A stretch of 41,439 nucleotides of DNA, from positions 1 to 41,439 of the forward strand of contig JAFLUD010000008.1 in NCBI GenBank assembly GCA_022508965.1, read 5' to 3'. The notes below the pieces were generated by a model. The model was not told the DNA's origin. It was given only the letters and a program-made list of their open reading frames with translations, and did not search any database. Source of the DNA: Oscillospiraceae bacterium (GTDB taxonomy: Bacteria; Bacillota; Clostridia; Oscillospirales; Ruminococcaceae). Every line of letters begins with the position of its first letter. The stretch's first letter is position 1. The position numbers were made by a program, and so were the translations under genes. This document shows positions 30,148 through 39,172 of this stretch, one piece after another.

Positions 30148-32127
30148 ATGGGCATTGAAAAAATGTCGATGCTGTCGGCGGAGGGTCCCATCGGGCAGCT
30201 TGACGCCGCGCTTATCGCGTGCTGCGAGAGCGGACAGTTTCAGATCTCCTCGGGCGGAGCCGCTTTGAGCAATCCGGGCGAGCAGAATCCGTATTCGGGG
30301 ATCTACGCGAAGATACGCGATATGGCGGCTGACCTTAAGATCGAAGCGGAATACTGCGATTTTAAATACCTGCCTTATGAATCGACCGACGATTTTGAGC
30401 ATTATTTCGAGGATATAAGCCGCCGCTATGAGGAGCTTAACGAAAAGTACGACGAGGTAAAGCGCAGGCTTGAAGAGCATAAGAGCACCGAGTCTTATCT
30501 TGAGCACATGGTGGGAATGGACGTTTCCTTCCGCGATCTGTTCGCGATGAAGTACGTCAAGCTGCGTATAGGCAGGCTTCCGGCGGAAAACGAACGAAAG
30601 CTCGAATATTACGCCGAAAAATGCTTTGCGTTTATTCCATTTGAGAGAAGACCCGATTTCATCTACGGTATCTATCTTACTCCCACAAATCTTTCCGGAT
30701 TTGCGGACGAGGTAATGATATCGCTGGGCTTTGAGAGAACGAGGCTTCCCGATTATCTCCAGGAGGACCCCGAGACCGCCGAAAAGCGGCTTGCAGAGCA
30801 GGTCGCCAAGGAGGAAAAGGAAAAAGAGCATATCGAGCAGGAGCTTGCGTACCTTACCAACGATCTAAGCAGCGATTTCAGGGCGGTCATGTGCAAGCTG
30901 AAATACAAGTCAGACTGCTTTGAGCTTCGCAAGAAGGCGATCATTTCCGACGATCGGTTCTCTTTTTCGGGATATTGCCCGACAAGGGAGTGCAAGAAGC
31001 TGGAAACGGCGCTCGGAGCGATCTCCGAGAATATAAAATGCGTTGAAGTCCCCATCGACAAAAAGAATGCTCCCGCGGAGGTTCCCATAAAGCTCAAAAA
31101 CAATTTCATCACACGGCCGTTTGAGATGTTTGTGAAGATGTACGGGCTTCCGACCTACGGGGCGTTTGACCCCACGCCGTACGTCGCGTTCACTTATATG
31201 ATACTCTTCGGAGTGATGTTCGGAGACGTGGGTCAGGGATTTCTGGTGTTCCTGCTGGGGCTGCTGCTTACAAGGCTCACGAAAAACGGGCTTGCTCCCA
31301 TCATGGCAAGACTTGGGATATTCTCAATGGCGGGCGGCTGTATTTACGGCTCGGTATTCGGAATAGAAACGATAATAAAGCCCATTTATCACCGCGAAAA
31401 TATCTGGAAGGGCGTTTGTAAGATGTTCGGGAATCTGGGCGTTTCCGAGCACCCCGAGAGCATTTTCCAGGCGGCGACCGCGGTGTTGTTGTTCTCGCTG
31501 ATGATCGGCGTTATATTGATACTTATTTCGATGATATTCAATATGGTTCTGAATTTCCGAAACGGAAGGATCGGCGAGGGTCTGTTTGCGGTAAACGGCG
31601 CGGCGGGGATCGTGTTCTACGTTGCGCTGGTGGCGGGCGCCGCGGGACAGCTGATGTACGGTATCCCGTTATTCTCGGCGCCTTACGTCATCTGCCTGAT
31701 AGTGCTTCCGGTTGTGCTGATCTTCTTTAAAGAACCGCTGTCGAATCTCATTTCGGGGAAGCGTTCCGAAGAAAAACACAGCGTCGGAAATTTCATCATC
31801 GAGAACTTTATCGAGCTTTTCGAATCGGCGATCAGCTTCCTTTCCAACACGATGTCCTACCTCAGAGTGGGAGGCTTCGTTCTCTCGCACGCGGGCTTTA
31901 TGCTTGTAGTTTCCCAGCTTGCGGGAACGACCGATCCGTCGGCGCCCGTTACGGTAAAGACGGTCATCACCTATATTATCGGAAATATTCTGGTTATGGG
32001 AATAGAGGGTCTGCTGGTGGGAATTCAGGCGCTGCGTCTGGAATTTTACGAGATATTCAGCCGTTTCTACGACGGAAACGGAAAGAGCTTTACTCCGACC
32101 GGGGTAGACCTCAATTCAGAAAACTAA
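30148..32127 (+). CDS. ntpI: V-type ATPase subunit I (NtpI, a-subunit)
   Basis: The 659-residue stator subunit that forms the ion half-channels beside the rotor ring. Residues about 1-335 are cytoplasmic, with coiled-coil segments (RRYEELNEKYDEVKRRLEEHK). About seven or eight TM helices follow, starting near PTPYVAFTYMILFGVMFGDVGQGFLVFLLG, a family signature. LSYLRVGGFVLSHAGF-type and EGLLVGIQALRLEFYEIFSRFYDGNG sequences near the C-terminus include the essential Arg that interacts with the rotor Glu. The C-terminal GKSFTPT is typical. A 53-bp gap with no feature separates it from ntpK. Confidence 0.94.
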   Translation: MGIEKMSMLSAEGPIGQLDAALIACCESGQFQISSGGAALSNPGEQNPYSGIYAKIRDMAADLKIEAEYCDFKYLPYESTDDFEHYFEDISRRYEELNEKYDEVKRRLEEHKSTESYLEHMVGMDVSFRDLFAMKYVKLRIGRLPAENERKLEYYAEKCFAFIPFERRPDFIYGIYLTPTNLSGFADEVMISLGFERTRLPDYLQEDPETAEKRLAEQVAKEEKEKEHIEQELAYLTNDLSSDFRAVMCKLKYKSDCFELRKKAIISDDRFSFSGYCPTRECKKLETALGAISENIKCVEVPIDKKNAPAEVPIKLKNNFITRPFEMFVKMYGLPTYGAFDPTPYVAFTYMILFGVMFGDVGQGFLVFLLGLLLTRLTKNGLAPIMARLGIFSMAGGCIYGSVFGIETIIKPIYHRENIWKGVCKMFGNLGVSEHPESIFQAATAVLLFSLMIGVILILISMIFNMVLNFRNGRIGEGLFAVNGAAGIVFYVALVAGAAGQLMYGIPLFSAPYVICLIVLPVVLIFFKEPLSNLISGKRSEEKHSVGNFIIENFIELFESAISFLSNTMSYLRVGGFVLSHAGFMLVVSQLAGTTDPSAPVTVKTVITYIIGNILVMGIEGLLVGIQALRLEFYEIFSRFYDGNGKSFTPTGVDLNSEN

Positions 32128-32180
32128 ACTTTGAGCGTTGGTTGAACAAGCTCTGACTAATACTTTTGGAGGACAAAATT

Positions 32181-32621
32181 ATGAATTACGCACTTATTTT
32201 CATTATGCCGCTGGCGGTTGTCGCGGCAATTATGCTCCCGCTTTTCGTGAGCCTCAAGAGGATCCACGATAAAAAGCCCGTAAACAGAAAGCGCGCGGTT
32301 ATCGCAAACGTTGTTTCGTTTTTCGGGGTAATGGCGGTCATGACAATGCTGCCTCTTACAGGGGCGTTCGCAGAGACTGCCGAAGCGGCTGAAGCGGCTT
32401 CCGGCGGACTCGCGGAGGGTCTGCGCTATATCGGCGCGGCGCTTTCTACCGGTCTTGGCACCATCGGCACGGGTATCGCGGTAGGCGGAGCGGCTCCCGC
32501 GGCTATCGGGGCGGTTTCCGAGAACGACAAGTCCTTCTCCAAGGCGCTTATCTTCGTAGCGCTCGGCGAGGGCGTCGCGATCTACGGACTGCTTATCTCC
32601 ATTCTGATCCTGTTCGGTTAA
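32181..32621 (+). CDS. ntpK: V-type ATPase rotor ring subunit K (c-subunit)
   Basis: A 146-residue proteolipid. The ATG at 32181 (MNYALIFIMPLAVVAA) follows GGAGGACAAAATT; the track start is five codons upstream inside the ribosome site. Two N-terminal hydrophobic helices (about 4-25 and 40-62) are followed by an Ala/Glu-rich linker AFAETAEAAEAASGG. The Gly-rich c-type hairpin follows (STGLGTIGTGIAVGGAAPAAIGA and ALIFVALGEGVAIYGLLISILIL), with the ion-carrying E130. Only the second hairpin looks like a true c-unit. The Na+-binding Gln/Thr partners are not evident, so H+ is as likely as Na+ by eye. Confidence 0.9.
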   Translation: MNYALIFIMPLAVVAAIMLPLFVSLKRIHDKKPVNRKRAVIANVVSFFGVMAVMTMLPLTGAFAETAEAAEAASGGLAEGLRYIGAALSTGLGTIGTGIAVGGAAPAAIGAVSENDKSFSKALIFVALGEGVAIYGLLISILILFG

Positions 32622-32628
32622 TGTTCCC

Positions 32629-32937
32629 ATGAAGTTTTATGTTATTTGTGACAAGGTAGACGTTTTGCTCGGAATGAGAATAGCGGGCATCGAGGGGCAG
32701 CTTATCGTCGATGAGAAAGAGGCTGCGCCGACGCTTGAGAGAATTTCTCAAAACGAGGAGATCGCGGTGGTTTTGATCACCGAAAGGCTCGCAGAGCTAT
32801 GCCGCGAAAAGGTCTACGATATCAAGCTCAACCGTATGCGCCCGCTGATCGTTGAGATACCCAACCGCGACGGCTCGGGCGGCGGCATGGGCGCTATCAG
32901 CCGCTATGTCGAGGAGGCTATCGGTATCAAGCTGTAA
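32629..32937 (+). CDS. ntpG: V-type ATPase subunit F (NtpG-like)
   Basis: A 102-residue central-stalk subunit that binds subunit D and may regulate ATP hydrolysis. MKFYVICDKVDVLLGMRIAGIEGQ, EEIAVVLITERLAE and the C-terminal PLIVEIPNRDG are the conserved blocks of V/A-type F subunits. (In Enterococcus naming the F subunit is NtpG; NtpF is the peripheral stalk protein.) It starts 7 bp after ntpK with only a weak ribosome site, so translation is probably coupled. Confidence 0.93.
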   Translation: MKFYVICDKVDVLLGMRIAGIEGQLIVDEKEAAPTLERISQNEEIAVVLITERLAELCREKVYDIKLNRMRPLIVEIPNRDGSGGGMGAISRYVEEAIGIKL

Positions 32938-32964
32938 GGCTTATTAAGGAATGAGGGAATTGCT

Positions 32965-33549
32965 ATGGATTTAAGGGCTGTAAACGCCTCTAAGCTGAAA
33001 ATGTTCAGAGCGGCTATCGAAAAGCAGGCGACCGACGAGATAGCCGAGGCTTCCAAAAATATCCGCGAAAAGAAAAGCGCCGCGGGAAAGGCTCGCGCGG
33101 AGCTTGCCGTGAGAGAGGAGCTTTCTCGGATAAGAGCGGAGCAAAGCTCTGCCGAGGCGAAATTCAAAAAAGAATTCTCGCGCTGCGATTTTGAGATCGA
33201 AAGAGCTGTGCGTATCCACAGAAAAGAGCTTATCGAGGGATTTTTCGGGGAGATCGAGGGCGAGCTGCAAAAATTCGCGGATTCGGCGAAGTATGACGAT
33301 CACCTGAAGAGCTGCATTAAAAAAGCCGAAAACGAGCTTGGAGATAGCTGCGTATTTCTGGCGTGTCCGAGGGATATGGAAAAGCTTCGGACGCTTACGA
33401 AAAAAGAGATTCGCGCGGACAATTCCATTAAGCTCGGCGGGATCTGCGCGATTGACGAGGAAAAGGGCTTGTTTGCCGATTATACGCTCGACAAGGCTCT
33501 CGAGAACGAAAAAAGCGCGTTTTCAAACCACGCGGAGCTAAGGCTCTAG
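32965..33549 (+). CDS. ntpE: V-type ATPase subunit E (NtpE)
   Basis: A 194-residue peripheral-stalk subunit. The N-terminal half is a long Ala/Lys/Glu helix (residues about 10-90, KQATDEIAEASKNIREKKSAAGKARAEL) that should pair with the NtpF-like protein. The C-terminal domain ends with KLGGICAIDEEKGLFADYTLDKALENE, matching the conserved GG(v/i)...D.T...RL region of E subunits that contacts the B subunit. Its TAG stop lies within the left arm of the palindromic repeat at 33547. Confidence 0.88.
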   Translation: MDLRAVNASKLKMFRAAIEKQATDEIAEASKNIREKKSAAGKARAELAVREELSRIRAEQSSAEAKFKKEFSRCDFEIERAVRIHRKELIEGFFGEIEGELQKFADSAKYDDHLKSCIKKAENELGDSCVFLACPRDMEKLRTLTKKEIRADNSIKLGGICAIDEEKGLFADYTLDKALENEKSAFSNHAELRL

Positions 33550-33586
33550 GGCAATACACTCGCAATCTTTGTGCGGTGTTGCCCTA
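33547..33586. repeat. 40-bp palindromic repeat between ntpE and ntpA
   Basis: TAGGGCAATAC (33547-33557) and GTGTTGCCCTA (33576-33586) form an 11-bp stem (one T-G wobble). The right half, read on the minus strand, is GGCAACACCGCACAAAG, which matches GGCAATACCGCACAAAG at the repeat start 41374 at 16 of 17 positions. It sits between the ATPase stalk and catalytic-head genes and begins in the ntpE stop codon. Confidence 0.8.
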
Positions 33587-33613
33587 ACTCCCTATGAAAG
33601 GAAGAAGCTATTT

Positions 33614-35365
33614 GTGAATAACACGATTTATTCTATAAACGGACCCGTTGTTAAGGCGGAGAAAACGCGCGACTTCTCTATGCTGGAGATGGTTTATGTC
33701 GGCGAGAAAAAGCTCATCGGCGAGGTCATCGGAGTTACCGACGAGTTTACGACTATTCAGGTATACGAGAACACCGGCGGACTTAAGGTCGGCGAGCCGA
33801 TCATTCCCACGGGCGCTCCCGTATGCGCGAATCTCGGTCCCGGGATAATCTCCAACATCTTCGACGGAATAGAACGTCCGCTGCGCGATATGACTAAGCT
33901 CAACGGCGCGTTTGTCGCGGAGGGAAACAATCTGTTCTCGCTGGACACTGAGAAGAAGTACGACGTTACCGTTACCGTAAAGACGGGCGACAGGCTCACC
34001 GGCGGACAGATCTACTGCACCTGCCCCGAGACCGCGCTTATCACGCATAAGTGTATGGTTCCCCCGAACCTTTCGGGAGAGGTGGTATTCGCTGCCGAGA
34101 ACGGGCAGTATACGGTCAACGATACGATAATCAGGCTCAAGACCGACGACGGCACGGAAATTCCCCTTACAATGGTTCAAAAGTGGCCGATAAAGCGCAG
34201 CCGCCCCATTGCTAAGCGACTTCCGATAAACCGTCCGCTTATCACGGGACAGCGCATTATCGACACGATAATCCCCATTGCCAAGGGCGGCGCAGCGGCT
34301 ATCCCGGGCGGCTTCGGCACGGGCAAGACCATGACCCAGCACCAGCTTGCGAAGTGGTGCGACGCGGATATCATCGTGTATATCGGCTGCGGCGAGCGCG
34401 GAAACGAGATGACGCAGGTTCTGGAGGAATTTTCCGAGCTTATCGACCCCAAATCCAACCGACCGCTGACCGACAGAACTGTGCTTATCGCGAACACCTC
34501 GAATATGCCCGTGGCAGCGCGCGAGGCGAGCATTTACACGGGAATAACGCTTGCGGAATACTACCGCGATATGGGTTATCATATAGCTATTATGGCGGAT
34601 TCCACGTCGCGCTGGGCGGAGGCTCTGCGCGAGATATCGGGACGTCTTGAGGAAATGCCCGCGGAAGAGGGCTTCCCGGCATATCTGCCGAGCCGTCTGT
34701 CAGAATTCTACGAGCGTGCGGGCTACGCCGAGAACTTAAACGGCACCGAGGGCTCTGTTACCATCATCGGAGCGGTGTCGCCTCAAGGGTCGGATTTCTC
34801 CGAGCCGGTAACGCAGAACACAAAGCGTTTTGTGCGCTGCTTCTGGGCGCTGGATAAGTCGCTGGCTTACGCGCGTCACTATCCCGCTATCGACTGGAAC
34901 AGCAGCTATTCCGAATATATTGAGGATCTGGCGGACTATTACAACGAAAATGTGGCTCCCGATTTTATGGCGCTGAGACAGGAGATCGCAAATATTCTCC
35001 AAGAGGAAAATAAGCTGATGGAGATAGTAAAGCTCATCGGCGCGGACGTTCTCCCGGACGATCAGAAGCTCGCCATCGAGACCGCGCGAGTGGTTCGCGT
35101 GGGATTTTTGCAGCAGAACGCCTATCACAAGGACGACACCTATGTTCCTCTGGAAAAGCAGAGGCTTATGATGAAGGTAATCTCGCAGCTTTATGAGAAG
35201 TCGCTGGCGGCGCTGAGGCTGGGAGTTACGCTGTCGGATATCCTGGGCACGGGACTGTTCGACAGAGCGGTAAAGCTGAAATACGATATTCCCAACGACG
35301 AGCTGCACGAGTTTGATAACTTCCTGGCTGAGATAGACTCGCAGATCGACGGCTTGACCGCGTAA
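33614..35365 (+). CDS. ntpA: V-type ATPase catalytic subunit A
   Basis: The ATP-hydrolysing subunit, three copies alternating with B in the head. The GTG at 33614 ([18 protein letters not shown]) follows AAAGGAAG and matches the family N-terminus; the track start extends into the repeat. The 583 residues are typical. The P-loop is [11 protein letters not shown] (about 232-242), with the catalytic GERGNEMT region, the A-type insert (about 110-190) and [50 protein letters not shown] is the switch region. It is 12 bp from ntpB. Physiologically the complex is probably an ion-pumping ATPase, though synthesis is possible. Confidence 0.97.
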   Translation: MNNTIYSINGPVVKAEKTRDFSMLEMVYVGEKKLIGEVIGVTDEFTTIQVYENTGGLKVGEPIIPTGAPVCANLGPGIISNIFDGIERPLRDMTKLNGAFVAEGNNLFSLDTEKKYDVTVTVKTGDRLTGGQIYCTCPETALITHKCMVPPNLSGEVVFAAENGQYTVNDTIIRLKTDDGTEIPLTMVQKWPIKRSRPIAKRLPINRPLITGQRIIDTIIPIAKGGAAAIPGGFGTGKTMTQHQLAKWCDADIIVYIGCGERGNEMTQVLEEFSELIDPKSNRPLTDRTVLIANTSNMPVAAREASIYTGITLAEYYRDMGYHIAIMADSTSRWAEALREISGRLEEMPAEEGFPAYLPSRLSEFYERAGYAENLNGTEGSVTIIGAVSPQGSDFSEPVTQNTKRFVRCFWALDKSLAYARHYPAIDWNSSYSEYIEDLADYYNENVAPDFMALRQEIANILQEENKLMEIVKLIGADVLPDDQKLAIETARVVRVGFLQQNAYHKDDTYVPLEKQRLMMKVISQLYEKSLAALRLGVTLSDILGTGLFDRAVKLKYDIPNDELHEFDNFLAEIDSQIDGLTA

Positions 35366-35376
35366 GGAGGGCATTT

Positions 35377-36771
35377 ATGAGTTTGCAGTATATAGGTCTT
35401 AAAGACATAAACGGCCCTCTGGTAGCTCTCGAAGGAGTTTCGGGCGCGGCTTACGACGAGATCGCCGAGATCCGTCTCGACAACGGCACGACGCGCATCG
35501 GACGCGTGGTGGAGCTTGACGGCGACAGGGTCATTTTGCAGGTTTTTGAAGGAACCAACGGCATTTCTCTGAAAAACACCAGAACGATTTTTTCGGGAAG
35601 ACCGCTTGAGATCCCGCTTGCCGAGGAAATGCTCGGGCGCGTGTTCAACGGCGCGGGCAAGCCCATAGACGGCTTGGGCGCGGTGTTCCCCGAGAAAATG
35701 GGCGACGTAAACGGACAGTCGCTGAACCCTGTGGCAAGGCAGTATCCGCGTAACTATATCCACACGGGAATTTCCTCTATCGACGCGCTGATGACGCTGA
35801 TAAGAGGTCAGAAGCTGCCGATCTTCTCCGGCTCGGGACTTTCCCACAACAAATTGGCTGTGCAGATAGTAAAGCAGGCAAAGCTCTCGGGCGAGAACAG
35901 CGGGGACTTCGCTATCGTTTTCGCGGCAATGGGCGTTCAGAACGACGTCGCGGACTACTTCCGCCGTTCGTTTGTGGAAACGGGCGCTATCGAGCGCGTA
36001 TGTATGTTCTTAAATCTTTCCAGCGACCCGATCATCGAGCGATTGCTCACTCCGCTTTGCGCGCTTACGGCTGCGGAATATCTCGCGTATGAGAAGAATA
36101 TGCACATTCTCGTTATCATGACGGATATGACCTCCTATGCGGAGGCGCTGCGCGAGTTTTCGTCCTCAAAGGGCGAGATTCCCGGGCGCAAAGGCTATCC
36201 GGGTTATCTGTACTCCAACCTCGCTTCGCTTTACGAGCGCGCGGGAGTTGTCGAGGGCAGCACGGGTTCGGTAACGCAGATCCCCATTCTCACAATGCCC
36301 AACGACGATATCACGCACCCTATCCCCGACCTTACGGCGTATATCACCGAGGGGCAGATAGTTTTTGACAGAGAGCTTGACCAGAAGGGAATTTACCCCG
36401 GACTTTCGGTATTGCTGTCGCTGTCGCGTCTGATGAAGGACGGCATCGGCGAGGGCTACACGAGGGCGGATCACGCGGCGGTATCCAATCAGTTGTTCGC
36501 GGCGTATGCGAGAGTTCAGGACGCGCGTTCGCTGGCGTCGGTAATCGGCGAGGAGGAGCTTTCGGAGAACGACCGCGCTTATATGCGCTTCGGCGTGCTG
36601 TTTGAGGAGAATTTTCTCAAGCAGGGCTTCGACGAAAACCGTTCCATCGACGAGACGCTTGATCTGGGCTGGGATCTGCTGTGCGTGCTTCCCAAGAGCG
36701 AGCTTGACAGAATAGACGAGAAGCTGTTGGAGGAGAAATACGATCCCGAAAGAGCGGAGAGATTCGCGTAA
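35377..36771 (+). CDS. ntpB: V-type ATPase regulatory subunit B
   Basis: The 464-residue non-catalytic nucleotide-binding subunit. [21 protein letters not shown] is the family N-terminus. The degenerate P-loop region [20 protein letters not shown] lacks a true GKT, as expected for [44 protein letters not shown] is the diagnostic ATP-synthase alpha/beta signature of B subunits. The ATG has AAGGAGG. The complete protein ends with TAA at 36769. The reading frame stays open for 44 codons after this stop, running straight into ntpD. Confidence 0.97.
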   Translation: MSLQYIGLKDINGPLVALEGVSGAAYDEIAEIRLDNGTTRIGRVVELDGDRVILQVFEGTNGISLKNTRTIFSGRPLEIPLAEEMLGRVFNGAGKPIDGLGAVFPEKMGDVNGQSLNPVARQYPRNYIHTGISSIDALMTLIRGQKLPIFSGSGLSHNKLAVQIVKQAKLSGENSGDFAIVFAAMGVQNDVADYFRRSFVETGAIERVCMFLNLSSDPIIERLLTPLCALTAAEYLAYEKNMHILVIMTDMTSYAEALREFSSSKGEIPGRKGYPGYLYSNLASLYERAGVVEGSTGSVTQIPILTMPNDDITHPIPDLTAYITEGQIVFDRELDQKGIYPGLSVLLSLSRLMKDGIGEGYTRADHAAVSNQLFAAYARVQDARSLASVIGEEELSENDRAYMRFGVLFEENFLKQGFDENRSIDETLDLGWDLLCVLPKSELDRIDEKLLEEKYDPERAERFA

Positions 36772-36903
36772 TACTTTTTTACAAATAAATTTTCGAGGGA
36801 ATTTTGTCGAGAACAGGAAAAAAAGCCGCAGGAATATACGGATATTTCAAGGTTTTTTGACGCAGTTATCGGCAAAATTTACCGAAAAAAAGGCGGTGAG
36901 GTT
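36772..36903 (+). other. 132-bp stop-free spacer joining ntpB and ntpD in one frame
   Basis: In the ntpB/ntpD frame the spacer reads as 44 sense codons with no stop, including PQEYTDISRFFDAVIGKIYRKK, but it has no ATG, GTG or TTG start. It is AT-rich. It is either non-coding DNA that happens to be open, a degraded coding stretch, or a readthrough segment. I see no promoter or hairpin of note in it. Confidence 0.45.
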
Positions 36904-37527
36904 TTGGCTGAACAGATTTTCCCCACAAAAGGAAATTTAATAAAGGCAAAGCGTCAGCTCGCTCAGGCGAATATGGGCTATGAGCTGATGGACAGAAAAC
37001 GCAACATTCTCGTGCGGGAAATGGTGTCTCTGGTGGAGGAGGCAAAGGGGCTTCGCACCAGCATCGAGATCACCTACGCCGAGGCTTATCAGGCGCTCGA
37101 GCAAGCCAATACCACTCTCGGACTTGTAAGCGCGATCTCGCGAACCATTCCCGTGGACAACTCGCTTAAGCTGTCGGTAAGGAGCGTTATGGGCGTGGAG
37201 CTGCCGTCGGTTTCCGCCGAGATCCCGCCGATAACCGAGCCGGTTTATCCGATGAGCCTTACCAACATCGCGTTCGACAACGCGTATATCTGCTTTAACA
37301 AGGTAAAGGAGCTTACCGTGAGGCTGGCGGAGGTAGAAAACTGCATTTACCGCCTGGCGGTCGCGATAAAGAAGACCCAAAAGCGCGCGAACGCTCTGAA
37401 GAACATCATGATCCCGAAATTCCAGTCGCGGGTACGGTTTATTTCCGGCGCGCTGGAGGAAAAGGAGCGCGAGGAGTTCTCACGGCAAAAGGTGATCAAG
37501 GCAACGAAGATCCGTAAATCCAAGTAA
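36904..37527 (+). CDS. ntpD: V-type ATPase subunit D (central rotor shaft)
   Basis: A 207-residue helical subunit that runs through the A3B3 head as the rotor axle. The TTG at 36904 follows GGCGGTGAGG. AEQIFPTKGNLIKAKRQLAQANMGYELMDRKRNILVREM is the conserved N-terminal helix with the PT(K/R)xxL motif. The C-terminal helix has RANALKNIMIPKF, where RxNALExxxIP is the D-subunit signature. It ends with a basic tail. It is the last gene of the operon, and a strong terminator follows directly. Confidence 0.95.
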   Translation: MAEQIFPTKGNLIKAKRQLAQANMGYELMDRKRNILVREMVSLVEEAKGLRTSIEITYAEAYQALEQANTTLGLVSAISRTIPVDNSLKLSVRSVMGVELPSVSAEIPPITEPVYPMSLTNIAFDNAYICFNKVKELTVRLAEVENCIYRLAVAIKKTQKRANALKNIMIPKFQSRVRFISGALEEKEREEFSRQKVIKATKIRKSK

Positions 37528-37533
37528 AAAAAC

Positions 37534-37567
37534 AAACCGCTCGCAAGACTTTTTGCGGGCGGTTTTT
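37534..37567. terminator. Intrinsic terminator of the V-ATPase operon
   Basis: AAACCGCTCGCAA/TTGCGGGCGGTTT (13-bp stem with one T-G wobble and a 6-nt loop) runs into TTTTTAT on the plus strand and, on the minus strand, into TTTGTTTTTTT. It ends both the V-ATPase operon and the convergent hydrolase unit and overlaps the hydrolase stop codon. Confidence 0.93.
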
Positions 37568-38489
37568 ATATTCGTTTTATTAAGAATTCCAGTATATCGC
37601 TCATTATCTCGTCGCGGTTCAGCTCGAAAAGCAGCTCGTGGCGCGCCTCTCGGTAGATCCTGAGATTTACGTCGCAGCCGTGGTCGAGATACTTTATCAC
37701 CGCGCTGCGAACGCCGCTTCCGTATTCGCCGACGGGGTCCATTCCTCCGCTTAAAAACAGCAGGGGAATATCCGTGGGCGTATTTTCGATGACAGCCCTG
37801 CTGTTGCAGCACAAAAGCGCGTTCAGCATATCCCTAAGCCCCGCGACGGTAAACGTGAAGTTGCACTTGGGGTCCGCGAGGAAATTATCGACGTCTTTGT
37901 CGTCCCGCGACAGCCAGTCAAACTGGGTGCGGTAATTCGCCGTCCGCAGGTTGAATATGCCGTAAGCCATGTCCGTTCCCGTTTGGTGGCGGTAAAGATC
38001 GCCGTGGTTTCTCGCGACAATATCCAAAGCTCTGCGAAGCGGCGCGGAGCCTGTTATTCCGCCTGCCGTTCCCGCTAAAATAACGCCGTCCCATGCGTCG
38101 GTGCCGCTGTATTTTGAGATGTATATTCTCGATAGAAAGCTCCCCATGCTGTGACCTATAAGAAAGTGCGGGATATCGGGGAACTTGCTTTTCGCCACGG
38201 TCTTCATTCTGTGCAGATCGCGCACCATATTGATATACCCGCGTTCCGTTCCGAAAAATCCCAGCATATCCTCGTCGGTTATGGAATTTCCGTGCCCGAG
38301 ATGATCGGCTCCGCAGAACACGATGTCGTTCTTGCACAAAAACTCCGCGAAAGGCTCATAGCGCTCGACATATTCGCACATTCCGTGCGACATCATCACC
38401 AGCGCCTTTGGGTTTTCGGGGATGTAGAAATAAAACCGAATATCGCAAAGTCCGCTTGTACTGGGGAATTTGCCGGTGATCTTCTTCAT
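37566..38489 (-). CDS. Alpha/beta hydrolase, lysophospholipase/monoacylglycerol lipase-like
   Basis: A 307-residue soluble hydrolase. MMSHGMCEYVERYEPFAEFL is the oxyanion-region HG motif. The nucleophile elbow is GHSMGSF, and the acid and base are in FLSGGMDPVGEYG and YREARHELLFEL. ADHLGHGNS is a hallmark of the monoglyceride lipase/PldB subgroup (Hydrolase_4). It probably hydrolyses an acyl ester such as lysophospholipid or monoacylglycerol; the substrate is not determined. Its ATG overlaps the trmB stop by 4 bp, so it is translationally coupled as the last gene of a three-gene unit. There is no signal peptide. Confidence 0.9.
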   Translation of the reverse strand: MKKITGKFPSTSGLCDIRFYFYIPENPKALVMMSHGMCEYVERYEPFAEFLCKNDIVFCGADHLGHGNSITDEDMLGFFGTERGYINMVRDLHRMKTVAKSKFPDIPHFLIGHSMGSFLSRIYISKYSGTDAWDGVILAGTAGGITGSAPLRRALDIVARNHGDLYRHQTGTDMAYGIFNLRTANYRTQFDWLSRDDKDVDNFLADPKCNFTFTVAGLRDMLNALLCCNSRAVIENTPTDIPLLFLSGGMDPVGEYGSGVRSAVIKYLDHGCDVNLRIYREARHELLFELNRDEIMSDILEFLIKRI

Positions 38490-39169
38490 AGATCCTCCTT
38501 GACATTAACAGCCTCAAGCCTGAAGATCGGCTGACCGAGGTCGGTGAAGCGTTTTTCATACTCGGTCATAATATTCCCCTCAAAGCCGCTGTTATGTAGA
38601 TCGAGCGACAGGTTTTTCATAGGGAATCCGCACGCCGAAAACTGTTCGATCGAGAACTCGAAGAAATGCATATTGTCGGTTTTCTGGTGGATCTCCGCGC
38701 CGTTTTTGAGGACCTCGCGGTATATTTTGAGAAACCGCTCGTGCGTTAAGCGGTGGTTTGCGTATTGCTTTTTGGGGAACGGACAGCTGAAATTCAGGAA
38801 TATCCTGTCGATAGTATTCTCATGGAACATATGCAGAAGATACTCCGCCTGACCCATGCAAAAGCGCAGGTTGGGGAGCCGAAGCTCCATTTGCGCCTCC
38901 ATTCCCGTAACAAGAACGTTCGGCGTTTTTTCTATCGCGATAAGGTTTATTTCGGGGTTTTGCCGCGCGAATTCTATCGCGAAGCCGCCTTTGCCGCAGC
39001 CTATTTCGAGGAACAGCGGGTTGTTATTTCCGAAAACCTTCTCGGAGCTTACGAAAAACTCCTCCGAAAGCGGGTCGGAAGCGTGCTCGTTCTGGCACTG
39101 CATATAAAGCATGACCTCGCGGCAGGCGGCAATCCGCTCGTCGAGGTTCTTTTTACGTCGCATTCGCAT
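38486..39169 (-). CDS. trmB: tRNA (guanine(46)-N(7))-methyltransferase
   Basis: Forms m7G46 in the variable loop of tRNAs using SAM. The 227 residues are normal. The SAM-binding motif is LFLEIGCGKGGFAIEFA, followed by LIAIEKTPNVLVTGM. IFLNFSCPFPKKQYANHRLTHERFL corresponds to the usual NFPDPWPKKRHxKRRL substrate loop. Here PDPW is replaced by SCPF, a change also seen in some Firmicute TrmB proteins as far as I recall. QKTDNMHFFEFS is the TD motif. The start at 39169 follows AGGAG. It lies 3 bp after the FAD protein gene and overlaps the hydrolase gene by 4 bp. Confidence 0.93.
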   Translation of the reverse strand: MRMRRKKNLDERIAACREVMLYMQCQNEHASDPLSEEFFVSSEKVFGNNNPLFLEIGCGKGGFAIEFARQNPEINLIAIEKTPNVLVTGMEAQMELRLPNLRFCMGQAEYLLHMFHENTIDRIFLNFSCPFPKKQYANHRLTHERFLKIYREVLKNGAEIHQKTDNMHFFEFSIEQFSACGFPMKNLSLDLHNSGFEGNIMTEYEKRFTDLGQPIFRLEAVNVKEDL

Positions 39170-39172
39170 TTT

